This document shows positions 11,225-22,586 of a stretch of 64,000 bases of DNA, one piece after another. Positions within the stretch are counted from its first letter, which is position 1. Each line of letters starts with the position of its first letter. The stretch comes from Gnetum montanum (lineage: Eukaryota > Streptophyta > Gnetopsida > Gnetales > Gnetaceae), in contig MNCI01000627.1 of NCBI GenBank assembly GCA_015680685.1, positions 354,977 to 418,976 on the forward strand, read 5' to 3'. The notes under the pieces are model-generated. The model saw only the letters and a program-made list of their open reading frames with translations, did no database searches and was not told the origin of the DNA. The position numbers and the translations under genes were made by a program.

Positions 11225-12219
11225 CCCTAACTCACCACTACTTACAAAACCTGCAAAGCGCATTCTTACTTCCAACACTCTGCAACTCACCCTGGCCTGT
11301 GAATTAAGGCGCATACATGTGCCTGGGAAAGAATTACAATAAGGCATTCATAGGTGTTTGTTATGTAATGCTTAACAACTTGTCATATAAGAAAACTTTA
11401 TCCAAAATGATATATTCCTGCCACTTGCTATGGCCCAACATTTATTAAAGTAAAAGTAAATTATGCCATCCAGGATGTTTCAAGGCCAGCTTTATTTGGA
11501 ATACCAATGCAGCAGAGTGGATTGCAGCTTTCTTTACAATAAATCATTTGCACTTTTTCTTTTCAAGCAATCCACACATTATGCTTTGTCGAATTCTAAT
11601 CGATGTCCCGTCTTCCTATCTTTCAAATGGAATGATATGTAAAAGAATAATCCCACCTAGTTTGTTTGAAATGGTGAGTAAAAGAATAACCTCACCTTGT
11701 GCAATAAGCTAGAATCATTTCCACTTTCTTTAAGAAATTGGTGTATTACACAATGGGTCTTTATTTTGTCAACATTGGAAATTGATGCTCATATGCTTTT
11801 TTTTTTCCCTTTAATTTTTAAAAATTTAGAACCTATTTTGATGCTCATATGCTTTTTTTTCCCCTTTAATTTTTAAAAATTTAGAACCTATTTTGTATAC
11901 CTTTTGTAGTAGTAGACACCAAGGCAACATCATTTGCATGTAAAAAAACATTTACTACTTAGTCGCCTCTAGACCCTTCTAAGCCAATTTACCTGAGAGA
12001 AGATTTTTCATATAAAATAACTTATAGTAAAAGAATGGTATTCCCAAAAACTCTTCATCATTAGCAAAGGATATCCATGTTTATACTATGATATACGAAG
12101 GGCAATAATAATAATAACAATAACATAGATAAATGTGATGTTTTCTTTATATGTGTAAGATTTTGTGCATAGTGCTAGCTATATAAATAATGAAATTTAG
12201 GATATGGTGACAATATAAG
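11225..12219. other. upstream region of the NLR gene
   Basis: This is about 1 kb of AT-rich DNA between the NLR start and a B-type LTR. It should contain the NLR promoter and 5' untranslated region. I could not fix a TATA box or start site. It includes a 56-bp tandem duplication at 11784-11896. No other gene is visible. Confidence 0.5.
11784..11896. repeat. 56-bp tandem duplication
   Basis: Two nearly identical units start 'gatgctcatatgctttttt' at 11784 and 11840 and end 'agaacctatttt'. They differ mainly in the length of the T run. The duplication lies about 560 bp upstream of the NLR start codon. Confidence 0.9.
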
Positions 12220-13062
12220 TGATGAGAGATGGAGTATCCAACACCCAATCATATGAGATACAAGAGTTCACACACAATCCTAGTCGAACTTTGCAGATAA
12301 GGCAATGTGATTATATCGATTAATTAGCGTTCATGATTGTTGTTTTCCCACGTGAGTCAATAAAATCAATGTGTATGGTTTAACTCATGATGAGGTATAT
12401 GATATTGATGTTGAATTGGCCATTGAGCCCCTAGTAAACATGAAGTGAAAGTAAAGGTTTCTAAATCTAAGTGATAGTAAAACAAATCTAATCTAGCCTA
12501 TGCGATGAGCAGCTAGTCCTGATCTTCTGGTCACACCTTGGACTTTGTGTAACTACTAATGGGATTACCAAGTACCTCACTACTGAGTGTACCGAGTGAT
12601 AGTACTACTGGGTTACTAAGTTGTTACACTTACATGCTCGAGATCAGTCATACTTATTCTGCTTAATGACATTAAAATTAAATTGCAAGTAATTGTAAAC
12701 ATTAACTATGAAAATAGTAAACAGTAAACTAATTGGAAATAGAAATAAAACTAAGTGTTGTTGCAATGATGTATAGTAATCTCAATCTTTATTGTCGATC
12801 ATGCAATGTGTTTAAGTAAATTACAATCAAATAAAGATTTCATTCAATTACAAAACATCACACTACAAGCACACACTACTAAGTACTAAATTCACAAAAA
12901 CAAATTGAAAGAGTTATTTTACTAGGCTATCACATCTACTTCGAATCCATGTGTCTAAGTGTTGCTTATATAAGCTGGCACACACCCTGCAATATTGTTT
13001 ATACGATAACGTATCTACGACATTGTAGATATATCGTTGCCTCAAAATTTTTGGATTTATCA
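12220..13062 (-). repeat. B-type LTR (3' LTR of a reversed element)
   Basis: On the minus strand it runs from TGATAAATCC (13062) to the terminus at 12220, 843 bp. A polypurine tract 'catgggggta' lies just outside at 13063-13072 on the minus strand, so this is the 3' LTR of an element whose body lies to the right. Degenerate palindromes (acgataacgt...acgacattgtagat) at about 12985-13050 sit upstream of a TATA-like 'tatataag' near 12963. The terminal sequence 'TGTTGGATACTCCAT' separates it from the A type. Confidence 0.85.
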
Positions 13063-13845
13063 TACCCCCATGACTAACTAAAAACTTGTTCTTGAGTTAA
13101 AAAAAAATGAGGATGGAGTTCCTTACAAAATTAGAAGGTAGATTTACATGACACTTATTTCTATATATATGACTCTCTAGTGTCGCAATGGAGTTTACAA
13201 AAATGAACATGTGACATAACAATTTTGACAAAAAGATGAAAAAACAAAATCTAGCAAGGTTGAGTGTAGCCTTATGTTGTTCCAGGCGGAGGTGGTTCTT
13301 CCATAGGTTTATTCCCCTTGTCATCAAGCTTCTTAAATTGGTACTTATTCAAGAGCGCCTGAAGCTTCTCTTCTTCTGTTCTTGGATCATGAACCATCCA
13401 TGCTGATGAACCAATGTTTGATGGAGTTAGCAAGTTCCATGGACATGGAAGTTGCAAAAACATCTAATTGGCTTTAATGTACCATACGATAAACTATCGT
13501 CTCTCTTCTTCAAAAGTTCTAGCCTTTTCTCTAAGTTCATGGTAGTCTATTAATCTTCTAGCCAGATTCGTTGCTGCATCTTTTTGCCCCTAATAGCCAG
13601 GCTTAACTGCTTTTAGTTTTGAGTTTGCTACTTGAAGTTTTTGTAGAGCTTCTTTTCTATCTACAAACTTTTTCTTGTACAATGCATGAGTGGATGCTAT
13701 ATGCTATTCTAGCTCATTTCTAAGCCTACTTGCTATTAACATGGCCAAATTAGCATATTGGAGGTTTGCTAATGTCATGTATTTTTTTAAGTCCTCTATC
13801 TACAAGTCTTTATTTTTCACTTCTGCTTGATAGGTCTAAGCCATG
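13063..13845 (-). pseudogene. C-terminal part of the env-position ORF
   Basis: Reverse-strand translation aligns with residues of the same ORF in element A (24830-25386). Shared blocks are 'VKNKDL', 'LANLQYANLAMLI', 'WYIKANQMFLQLPCPW', 'NIGSSAWMVHDP' and the terminal 'MEEPPPPGTT' before the stop. The upstream part is predicted to be coiled coil and contains stops. The rest is cut off at 13846, where a C-type LTR begins. Together with the B-type LTR at 12220-13062 this is the 3' end of a reversed element. Confidence 0.8.
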
Positions 13846-14702
13846 TGATGAATCGTCATTGGTTGGCTATGTCAATGAGGCCTCATCAATGTAGTCAATC
13901 ATGTCGATGAGGCCCCATGGACACAATGTCTATCTGCTGCTTATAAATACGCATCTACCAGTCGCATTTATGGGGAGTATTGCAACTTTTCCATTCAAGA
14001 GTTAGAATTTTTTTTCATGAGTGCCCGCAATAGGAGTCATTGAGTGTACAAATATTTATTCGAACATTGTACCTAAGCACGACAGTGTGTGCGATAATAA
14101 AGATGAGCTTTCTAATAAACCTTACAACACTTTGGATAGATTAGCTATTTTATTTATGCATATAATGTTTTCAATTATTTATTAAATACTTTCAATTAGT
14201 TATCAAATATTTTCTAGTAATTAAGTTAATGAGGTTATTAAGCTAGATAGATTAAATACATAAGTATGACCACTTTGAGCGTAACATGTATTCGCTTGGT
14301 AATCCCAGCAATATTATTGCTTGGTATGCCTAGTAGCATAGCATTTGGTCGCCTAGCAATGGATACGTGGGTTCAAGACGTGTATGGGAAGTGGGAATGG
14401 ATACTTATGTTACGATTAGTTAATTAGTAATTTAGATTAGTTAATTGAACTCCTTTTATTGACATTTCAAGCACTAAAATATAAAATACAAAATGATAAA
14501 AAATTAGATGTCTCATTTACATTTAACCATACCAACATACATCACAAATGTAATTGGAAGGACAACGATTGACCTTAAGGCTAGATTCACTTCCTAAAGT
14601 ACTAGTGCACTGGAAACAAAAAAGTCTGCAGAATTCGATCAAGTTGAGCATGAACGCTTGTGATTCGTATGGTTGGACGTAGGGGTACTTCACTACTCAT
14701 CA
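13846..14702 (+). repeat. C-type LTR (5' LTR)
   Basis: It starts TGATGAATCG and ends CTACTCATCA, 857 bp, followed by a tRNA-Asp primer site. U3 has a C-type array built on AGGCC with GTCAATGAG/GTCGATGAG arms (about 13870-13925) just before 'ttataaatac' (13941). It interrupts the reversed env-position ORF to its left. The right-hand end of this element is lost, so a target duplication cannot be checked. Confidence 0.85.
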
Positions 14703-14703
14703 T

Positions 14704-14721
14704 TGGCATTGTTGCTAGGGA
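14704..14721 (+). other. tRNA-Asp primer-binding site (diverged)
   Basis: TGGCATTGTTGCTAGGGA lies one base after the LTR. It differs at a few C-to-T type positions from the tRNA-Asp complement TGGCGCCGTTGCCGGGGA, a pattern expected of methylated and ageing repeat DNA. Confidence 0.8.
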
Positions 14722-16099
14722 CTTTGTTTGTGGAACGTGCACTATTTAGGTTTAAGTGAATACCACTAATATTGTTGTATGAACCTAAAAGTCAATAACA
14801 TTTCCACTATACATAAATTATAAAAGCACATTGACAATTTCTTTTTGTCTTCTTCTTCTAGTAAGCCTAACGATACTAAACCGCCAGTCCCACAGGAATA
14901 CAAGGTGGTATACACTCATCCAGATGAGTTTGTGCTGAATTTCACCTTCATCCTACATCAGAATGAACAAATGTGATGGTGTGATATGAAGGGCAATGTC
15001 GTTTTGCCCCCAAATAGATCTATGCTCGGAATGCTATTTAAAACCCCTAAGAAGTTGGGCATAGAAGATCTTCACGAAGAGTACATTGTGGATGGATATG
15101 ACACTCGGAACTATTGTCCCACTAAAACACAATGTAAGCAAGATAAATGTCAGGAGAGACTCCATGAAGCAACAAAGAGGAAACATTAACTAGCCCCTTA
15201 TTCCTACTAGATCAAGAGGACAATGAGGATCCTCCCTTAGAAGGTTCTCAACATAAAGATTCTCCACCCCTTGTTACTGATGGTGAGGGTGTGAACTTGA
15301 CCTTGTGATCAACTATTCATAAACCGAGTTCAAGAAAGATTGATAGCCAAGGTAGGGACTCAGGTGAACATTGTCAAGGGATCTAATGATGGAGATCGTA
15401 AAAAGTGTAAGAGTGGTGGCAGACACTACAGTGGCAATGGTGGTCCACCTTCCTCTTCATCTAATTCTGAACATTCCTCTTCATTTGACGATTCTCATGA
15501 AAGTTGCTATCAAAATAGCGATGATGACAGTGATCGATGAAATAATGATGACTGTGAAGGCCGCCAAAATTGAAGGGGTGGCCAAAACCATCATTGGCAT
15601 TATCAACATAGTGACAATGATGAACCTTTACTAGTAACTCGAAGTATGCTTAACATTGTGGAGGCAGTGAAAATTCTGACTAGGCATATGAAGGATAGTC
15701 GGATTAAGCACCTAGATATGAATAATATTCCAAGATTTGGGGGGGGGGGGATATAATTCTAATCCATAGACACATCTACAAGCTTTTCAAGATACCTGTG
15801 CCTTATAGAATATCGAGAATGAGTGGTAGAAACTCAAGCTTTTTCGAAGGACACTCATTAAGGAAGTTGAAAGTTGGTACCAGTCCTTAGAACCAAAATC
15901 TATCTGAAGATGGAGTACCATGTTGGAGCTATTTAATGACAAATACTAGACATACTCTAGAGTGTCTAATTTGAGAAGGCAAATCCAAGGCTAGAAACAA
16001 GGAGCACATGAACCCTTGGATGCCACCATGGGCCAATATTATTTACTCTTACATAAATGCCCTAACCATGGTTACTCTCAAAGGGAACAACTTCACCAC
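14722..16099 (+). pseudogene. gag of the C-type element
   Basis: Translation matches the gag of element E: 'VVYTHPDEFVLNFTFILHQ' near 14910, a hydrophilic linker, then the capsid-like core 'MNNIPRFGGG', 'HLQAFQDTCALENI', 'WYQSLEPKS', 'RWSTMLELFNDKY' and 'HEPLDATMGQYY' (about 15710-16050). Stops and frameshifts are frequent, and a run of ten or more G lies near 15740. Gag would form the particle. The element is cut at about 16100 by a B-type LTR fragment, so no pol follows. Confidence 0.8.
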
Positions 16100-16286
16100 A
16101 TCATATACCTCACTATAAGTTAAACCATACGCATTAATTTTACTAACTGACATGGGAAGACAATGATCACGAACGCTAATTAATTATTGGTATAATCACA
16201 TTGCCTTATCTACGAAGTTCGACTGGGATTGTATGAGAACACTCATATCTCATATGACTAGGTGTTGGATACTCCATCACTCATCA
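16100..16286 (+). repeat. B-type LTR fragment (3' end of a 5' LTR)
   Basis: This matches the last 190 bases of the B-type LTRs at 12220 and 56334 ('gttaaaccatac', 'cattgccttatct', 'ggtgttggatactccatc') and ends TCATCA before a primer site. Its 5' portion is missing. It marks the left end of element H. Confidence 0.8.
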
Positions 16287-16287
16287 T

Positions 16288-16305
16288 TGGCACCATTGTT
16301 GGGGA
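16288..16305 (+). other. tRNA-Asp primer-binding site of element H
   Basis: TGGCACCATTGTTGGGGA follows the LTR end by one base and matches the tRNA-Asp complement apart from a few transitions. Confidence 0.8.
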
Positions 16306-16461
16306 TAAGTCAATGTCATACTAAGTAATTAATTTTTCAAAGTTCATTGTATCAGAACCTAACTCTAATCTTCACAACCTTAATATAAAGCACACTCAAC
16401 ACAAACCATCGAGAAACAATAATATTACTTCACATATGATCAACTATCACTTGTCAAGAAA

Positions 16462-17590
16462 ATGAGAACTAGTGATAGAATTGCTGATGAAGAAGGCTGG
16501 GAAATGCTAATGCAGACACATTACTTATGCTCACACTGATCCATACTATCTAGACTTTACCTTCATATTCCATCAAGAAAACCAAATGAGGTGGAGATAC
16601 ATGCAAGACAACATAGTCCTGCCTCTCGAATATGCAGCACTAAACATGCTACAAATTGTTCTAAGAGGAATGCACTTGGACTAGATTCAAGAAGGGTATC
16701 ATGTGACTCAGCACATGACCAAACCCTATGAACCTATAAGGGGATAGATAAAGAGAGATGTTGCTATGGAGGTCAAACATGTTCATACCAAAGGGAAGCA
16801 AGCCAACACATTTGTTGTCATAGAAGAGCTTGATGCTGATCAATTCATTTTGGAACAACTCCACCAGAACCATAAGGAGCCATAAAAGACACCTATCATC
16901 AAACTAGAGGAACTTGTCAAAACCCAACTTCACTCTATTCTGGTAGAGGCACACAAGGGGGAGGCTACTGACTCAAGATACAAGTGGGACTCTATGCCAA
17001 GGGTTCCTGCTAAGTCCTACAAGGAAACTCATAAGAGTCATGAAAGGAGAACTAGTTGGCACTATTCTCCTACTACCTTCTCTAGTTCATCATGATCATT
17101 AGAGGACTATGATAGGAGAGAACACAAGTACTGAGACTTTGATAGGGAAAAGAGAAGAGCTCATGGTCATCATAATTGATACTCAAGGTATTCTGAGTCA
17201 GAAGATAAGGAATATGAAAGAAGAAGGTACAGAAATAGAAGAGAGGATTAAGAGAGGCATGAGCATAGAAGGGGTCATTGCTACCACAAAGCCTATGAAC
17301 CTGATTAGGATGATGAACCCCTTATGGCAACTTGAAACATGATCAGCATTTAGGAGGTTGTCTGCATACCAACCAGGCACATAAAAGATAGCCAAATCAA
17401 ATGGCTAGATATGAATAACATGACCTGATTTAAACGAGGTTATAACGCTAATCCTTAGCATCACCTTCAAGTATTCCACGATGCTTGTGCCCTTCAAAAC
17501 ATAGAGAGTGATTAGCAGAAATTGAAGTTATTTCCCAGAACACCTATGAAGGAAGCAGAAAGATTCCTTAATCATAGACTTTCAATGCTT
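16462..17590 (+). pseudogene. gag of element H
   Basis: From the ATG at 16462 the frame resembles the gag of element G at 56186 on the other strand. Shared blocks are 'DPYYLDFTFIFHQ', 'MRWRYMQDNIVLPLEYA' and 'EGYHVTQHMTKPYE'. It then passes through an Arg/Glu/Ser-rich linker (about 17050-17330) to the capsid core 'DMNNM', 'HHLQVFHDACALQNIESD' and 'KLKLFPRTPMKEAE' (about 17410-17560). Stops and frame changes mean it is dead. The rest of gag and all of pol are missing. The sequence passes directly into the spacer that element A later split. Confidence 0.8.
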
Positions 17591-17741
17591 ATTTTTCACA
17601 ATTGAAGCATTATCTCCATATCAAGACCCTTTCAACATGATGCATATCTTCCAACTATCCTATGGGGTTCAATTTTTTCTAAGAAAAACATTCAGAAAGT
17701 TTGATTTTTCTATGGTGACATCGTATCTATGATATCGTAGG
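17591..17741 (+). other. spacer of element H, left part
   Basis: This is non-coding and homologous to the spacer before the internal array in element A (about 21970-22030) and, reversed, in element F (about 43550-43620). Shared runs include 'aaaaac(a)ttcagaaagttt'. It ends within a palindrome array that element A interrupted. The continuation is at 26354. Confidence 0.65.
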
Positions 17742-18495
17742 TGATGAGTCGCCATTTAGCCTAGCCATGATATCGCGTATGCAATATCGCAGCCTATATC
17801 CCCATCTATAAATAATAGATAGACAATTTCAATGGGCAGTTCATCAGTTTTTTAGAGTTAGTTTGATTCTAGTTGTTGTTTTTCCTTTCAACCCTTTTCC
17901 TCCCAGTGTATGCCCATAGTGTGGTGATTGTAATTGTACGACATCCTTTATTCGAGTGTGACGTACTTGGACACGCACATGACTAGCAATAAAGATCAAT
18001 ATTTCTTCATCATTGCAGCATTCACTTAGCTTAATTATTTATTTAATTGTTATTTACTACTTTCTTAGTTAATATCTGCTTACCCTAAACTCCTGTTTAA
18101 TGTGGAATGAGTACGACTTGATTACGAGCGTTTAAGTGTGACTACTTGGTAACCCAGCAGCGTACCTAGGATCTATGTACGGATGATCGAGGAACAGATG
18201 CTCATTGCAATTAGGCTAGCTTAGATTCTCTCTCACCCTTTCTCTCTTAGCTTAGTTAATATTACCTTCCATTGCCTTCAGGAGTAGCATTAGCATAGAA
18301 ACACATCATACACCTCACTCTGGACTAAACCATATGTGACAAAGTTAACACTAGTCCAGATAGGAAGACAATGAATTGTGACCTAAGGATAACTGTCTAG
18401 ATACCACAACTAGCCCATCTACGGAGTTCAATCAGATTGCACGTGAAACGCTCGTATTCGTATGGTTGAGTGTAGGGGTACCTTGCCACTCATCA
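17742..18495 (+). repeat. A-type 5' LTR of element A
   Basis: It starts TGATGAGTCG and ends CCACTCATCA, 754 bp. The array 'gatatcgcgtatgcaatatc' precedes TATAAATA at 17807-17814. Relative to the 3' LTR it lacks about 52 bp after 'cctaggat' (near 18170), a region that in the 3' copy repeats the 'ttggtaatccta' motif. Confidence 0.92.
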
Positions 18496-18496
18496 T

Positions 18497-18514
18497 TGGC
18501 GCCGTTGCCAGGGA
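18497..18514 (+). other. tRNA-Asp primer-binding site of element A
   Basis: TGGCGCCGTTGCCAGGGA differs at one base from the complement of the plant tRNA-Asp 3' end. It lies one base after the LTR, as in the other elements here. It is the best preserved primer site in the window. Confidence 0.9.
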
Positions 18515-18636
18515 CGATGTTAGTTATCTAGATTAGTTATATCATACAAGGTCACTGTATAGGAATTCATGATATATATTTTAGAAAGAATTAATTACAA
18601 AAATTCACATACAAATTCACACACAATTTCATAACC

Positions 18637-20640
18637 ATGCCTCTCCTACAAGACCACAATAATGCCACATCTAGTGAGGAAGTTCATTGGAGAACCAATG
18701 AATTATATGACAATGAAGATTGGAGTACGCAACTTGAAGTGGGGGTTGTTTATAAATACAAATGAAGGCAACATTGTCTCAATACATGAAAGAATAAATT
18801 ACAAGATGACGATGAACCCCTACTAGCCACTGCAAACTTAACGCACATACAAGATGCTGTTCGAATCTCTTGTAGGCATCGTAAAGAGAGCTGCCTACCG
18901 AGGCTCAATTTAAATAACTTTTCCAATTTTTCAAGAGGCTATGACTTAGATCTGCATCAAGATTTACAAGCCTCCTACGATGCCTATACATGGAACAACA
19001 TTGATAACGGTTGGCAAAAAATCAAGCTCTTTCCAATGACACTCGTTGGCCAAGCAAAAGTATGGTATAGATCATTAAAACCAAATTCAATACAACGTTG
19101 GTCAACAATGGTAGAACTTTTTAATGAAAGATATCAAACCTACGCAAGAGTGTCAACCTTGAGGAAATAAATCCAAGAGTGGAAACAAGCACAACATGAA
19201 CCCTTGGACATGGCCTTAGAAAGATATTATGCACTGTTAAACAACTATCCAAGACATGAATTTTCCGAGGAAAGGCTAATGTACCATATCATTGATGGGC
19301 TTCATGATGCAACAAGAGAGACCTTAGGAATGTATGCCCAAGGTCAACTATAAGAACTATGAACCCATCAAGTCCAAGAGCTTATTAAGCAGGTAGCAAA
19401 AGAAGAAGGAGAAATGGCTAGATGGGAGAGTGTTGAAAAACATCAACAGGACAAAAATCTCAACTTAACAAGGTCCATAATCACAAAAAGGAGAAATCAA
19501 CCTATCAAAAGGGGAAAGAATCATCTTTGCTAGTACAACAATCATTAGAGGAAGTCGAGGCAAAGATTAATAAGATGTTGGAATGGACATATAAAAAGTG
19601 TGGAGAATATATTGACATCATTGGAGATAGAGTTTTGACAACCCGAGAAGCAGAACAAAGTATCATTAGACATTCAGAAAGAAGGGATGAAGGAAATAAG
19701 ATTTCAATAGCTGATCATACGTAAGAATGCAACATCTGCCTGTACGATCACCCCAGGGCCCAATACCTAATCTTATTACATTTATATGAGCATTGGGGAA
19801 GCACGTTACACCTAGAGTTCGTATAGAGATACTGTGTTCGATCATAGTGGCAATAGTCCCAGTCATGGGGGAAGCCACACTTAAATTGGAGACACCCTTC
19901 ATATCATCCAAATCCAAATGCTTATCTAGTCCAATAATCTATTTCTCCAACTGGGCCAACATACTCTATCTCACCGCATTATCATTCTCCTCAATATTAT
20001 CAGCCCATGTCCTCAACACAACCACCACCTTGTGCACCTTACACTTCTCATAATTTTTAACATTCTCATCCTTTCTCTCCTTCTACATCACCACCAACTT
20101 TTCCTAAGGTTCCTACACCATAACAACAACCTCCGAACATTACTTGTGCTACTATTGCCAACAACAGTGAGAGACCTCAACAACATCGAAGGCATCCCTT
20201 CTTTAGAAATGACCCTAAGAAGGGACAACACAATTCCAAGGCCACTGCATCCTCCAGCTCCGCACAAGTCCAACCTTGTGGTGCACCCTTATCTTCGAAC
20301 CCAACGCCTCATGTTACTTCATCAGAGCCACCAATTAACACTTCAATAACCATACGGCCCAATGAACATAGCCATGGAGGGCAACATCCCGATCCTTGCA
20401 TACCATCTTATGGTCTCAATTATCGTAGTAGGTCAACTCATTATCTGGGAACCACATCTTATAAATTGCCCCACTATGCTTACTATAGTCAGGTGTGTGA
20501 ACCCTGATGGGGTAGGTATGACCAGGTCCTAATATTTCTAACATGCAAGGATCCTCATCTTCCATTTATTAATCCTTACCATCCTCAACCGTTTAGTTAT
20601 GGGGGATATCCCCATTCTAGTAACAAGCAGGATTAAACCA
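18637..20640 (+). pseudogene. gag of element A
   Basis: The ATG at 18637 opens a frame encoding a short N-terminus and then a capsid-like core. The blocks 'LNLNNFSNFSRGYDL', 'WQKIKLFPMTLVGQAKVWYR', 'RWSTMVELFNERYQTYA', 'HEPLDMALERYYALL' and 'DGLHDATRETLGMYAQG' (about 18900-19350) match Retrotrans_gag-type sequences in E and G. A Cys/His cluster 'CNICLYDHP' (about 19728) resembles a CCHC knuckle but lacks its last Cys. After 19460 stops and frame changes are common. The 3' part is Pro/His-rich in one frame. It ends near 20640 at a G-rich tract, after which the spacer begins; in element E all of pol lies at this point. Confidence 0.8.
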
Positions 20641-22020
20641 CTTTTTATTTTCTTTAATTTTAAAACTTTTTGTTTTCCAGTTTTTCAGTTTTCAATTTCT
20701 TATTTTATCATTTTGTCTTTTTATCTTTTTACACTTTTGTAAGTAATCTCATCTATGAATAAAACACTCATGTGGATTGTTGGTTGAGGTGTGTTCTATG
20801 TTATCAAGTCTCAAGTGATCAATTATGTGGATAGTAAGCCCATTACACCCACTCATCCATTCTACAAATAAGAGGTTCTGTTCGAGGGTACAGTGATATT
20901 CTTGACATTCTTAAAATTGAAAATCAATTTTGTGTGCATTGTACCCAGAATGAAGAAGGAAGGACCAAGAGGGAATGATTAAGGTGTGATATCAAGGGGA
21001 ATTGTGGATTCTCTTTGGTGACGTTTGTGGGAGTTATCATGCAATGTGGTTGTACTAAGATCCTTGTATATCTAACGAAAAATGGGGTTAAAAGTAGTCA
21101 AAAGGGCACTCAAAAATCTGATTCTATTTGAGGGGGCCCCACTGGAAAGACATGCATCCATGCCTAAAGGTTGGCGGCTTCTCTGGATTTAGCAATCGAA
21201 AAAAAGAGAGAAAGAAAGAGAGAGAGAGAGAGAGAAGAAAGAAGAAAAAGAAAAAGAAATGAAAAGTGCCACAAAAAAAAATCACTCCTCCCTTGAATAA
21301 AATGCCAAGTGATCATACACCTTGTTGTTATGGTACTCTCATAGTTGCTCATCATGGGATGAAACAATGCGATGTCACTGATTAGAGGAATGGACTTGGT
21401 CCTGATCTTGGAACAATGGGTTAATGACATATTAATCATGCGCTACACGTAGGATTCACTATGCCCTGGGTCAGTTACCTCATGTCCCAATCTCTATAAT
21501 CCCTTTTATAGTTCATCTCATCTCACTGTTCATGTAATTGTAGCTCGTGTCGTGTGTAACGTAGAATTCTTACCTCATTCCAATGATATTTAGATGTGTG
21601 CGTTTTGTGGAATTAGAGTGGATTACATTTAACCCTTCGAGTGCCCACGGACACTTTTAAGTGTGGTTACGCAAGGGCATTAAAGGTTGGAACCTGCTTT
21701 AGGGAGGACCCACTTGCGTAATTTTTGTAATTTTCACTTATGACATAGCTCACACATAACATTTATTATCCTTAGCATATTGCCAACAATTTCCTTTCCC
21801 TTATTACTACCCCTCTGAATTCCAACGTTCCTATATACCATTACATAGCCTTTTTCTCCCATCTGAGGTCTTTATTGATAAATTCCATACCATCATAATT
21901 ATTTGTGTCTTTTAAACTAATTAAATTATCCTAGGACTCTTAACAATAGCCTACATGTCCTTAATATCCATTTTTAATTCCAAAAATGCCTTAAAAATTT
22001 AGTATCTTTCATTGTGCCCA
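20641..22020 (+). other. long spacer of element A
   Basis: Non-coding, about 1.4 kb. It is homologous to the spacer of element E (36846-38280). Shared marks are a T-rich start, a purine run of AG repeats (21198-21260 here, 37500-37535 in E), 'catgcctgaaggtt'-like text and 'ggggaggacccact' (21700 here, 38076 in E). The same blocks occur reversed in element F. Conservation across families suggests a cis function (RNA structure, splicing or packaging), but none is proven. Confidence 0.7.
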
Positions 22021-22032
22021 ATATCACTAGGG

Positions 22033-22092
22033 CCGCGATATCGCGTATGCGATGTATCGTACATGATATCGCGTCCCTATAACCTATATATA
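22033..22092 (+). promoter_or_regulatory. internal A-type palindrome array and TATA-like box
   Basis: 'ccgcgatatcgcgtatgcga' and then 'catgatatcgcgt' repeat the GATATCGCG palindromes otherwise seen only in the U3 of A-type LTRs. TATATATA follows at 22085-22092. The module lies about 500 bases before the ATG of the env-position ORF. I infer a second promoter for that ORF. Equivalent modules occur in H (17716-26416, split) and F (43440-43560, reversed). Confidence 0.55.
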
Positions 22093-22586
22093 CGTAACCC
22101 CCCGCAACACTTAGCGTCATTTTCAACCATTCATGTGGGGGAGTTTTTCAAATTTTTTTCTCTATGACTTCCAATTTAGTGACCCTTGCTTTCATATCCA
22201 TAACTCGCTTGTTGGTACTCTGATTTTCATTCTGTTCAAACCTACTTGAACCCGGAGTGTTCAGCTTAGTCGTGGGGGAGGGACACACGTTGAATAGCGC
22301 ATAACATTTTTGGAAATTTTCATCGCCCAAAGGACATTATCAAGGGTAATTAGTTATAGTATTAAGGACAATTGTGTCGAAAATAATTTTATCCCCTTAG
22401 CTATACTAGAAAATTAAATTTGGAAACCACCTAAGCAACGAGGACTCAACATTATAATCTTTCAGGGACATGTTCTTCCAATAATTAGCATCACACAGAA
22501 ATAAAGTAAATTAGTTAAGGCAAGCAGTAAGGTATAACCTCACTTGGGTAAGAACCTTACTAACGATTGGCCCCGTGTGATTGCAA

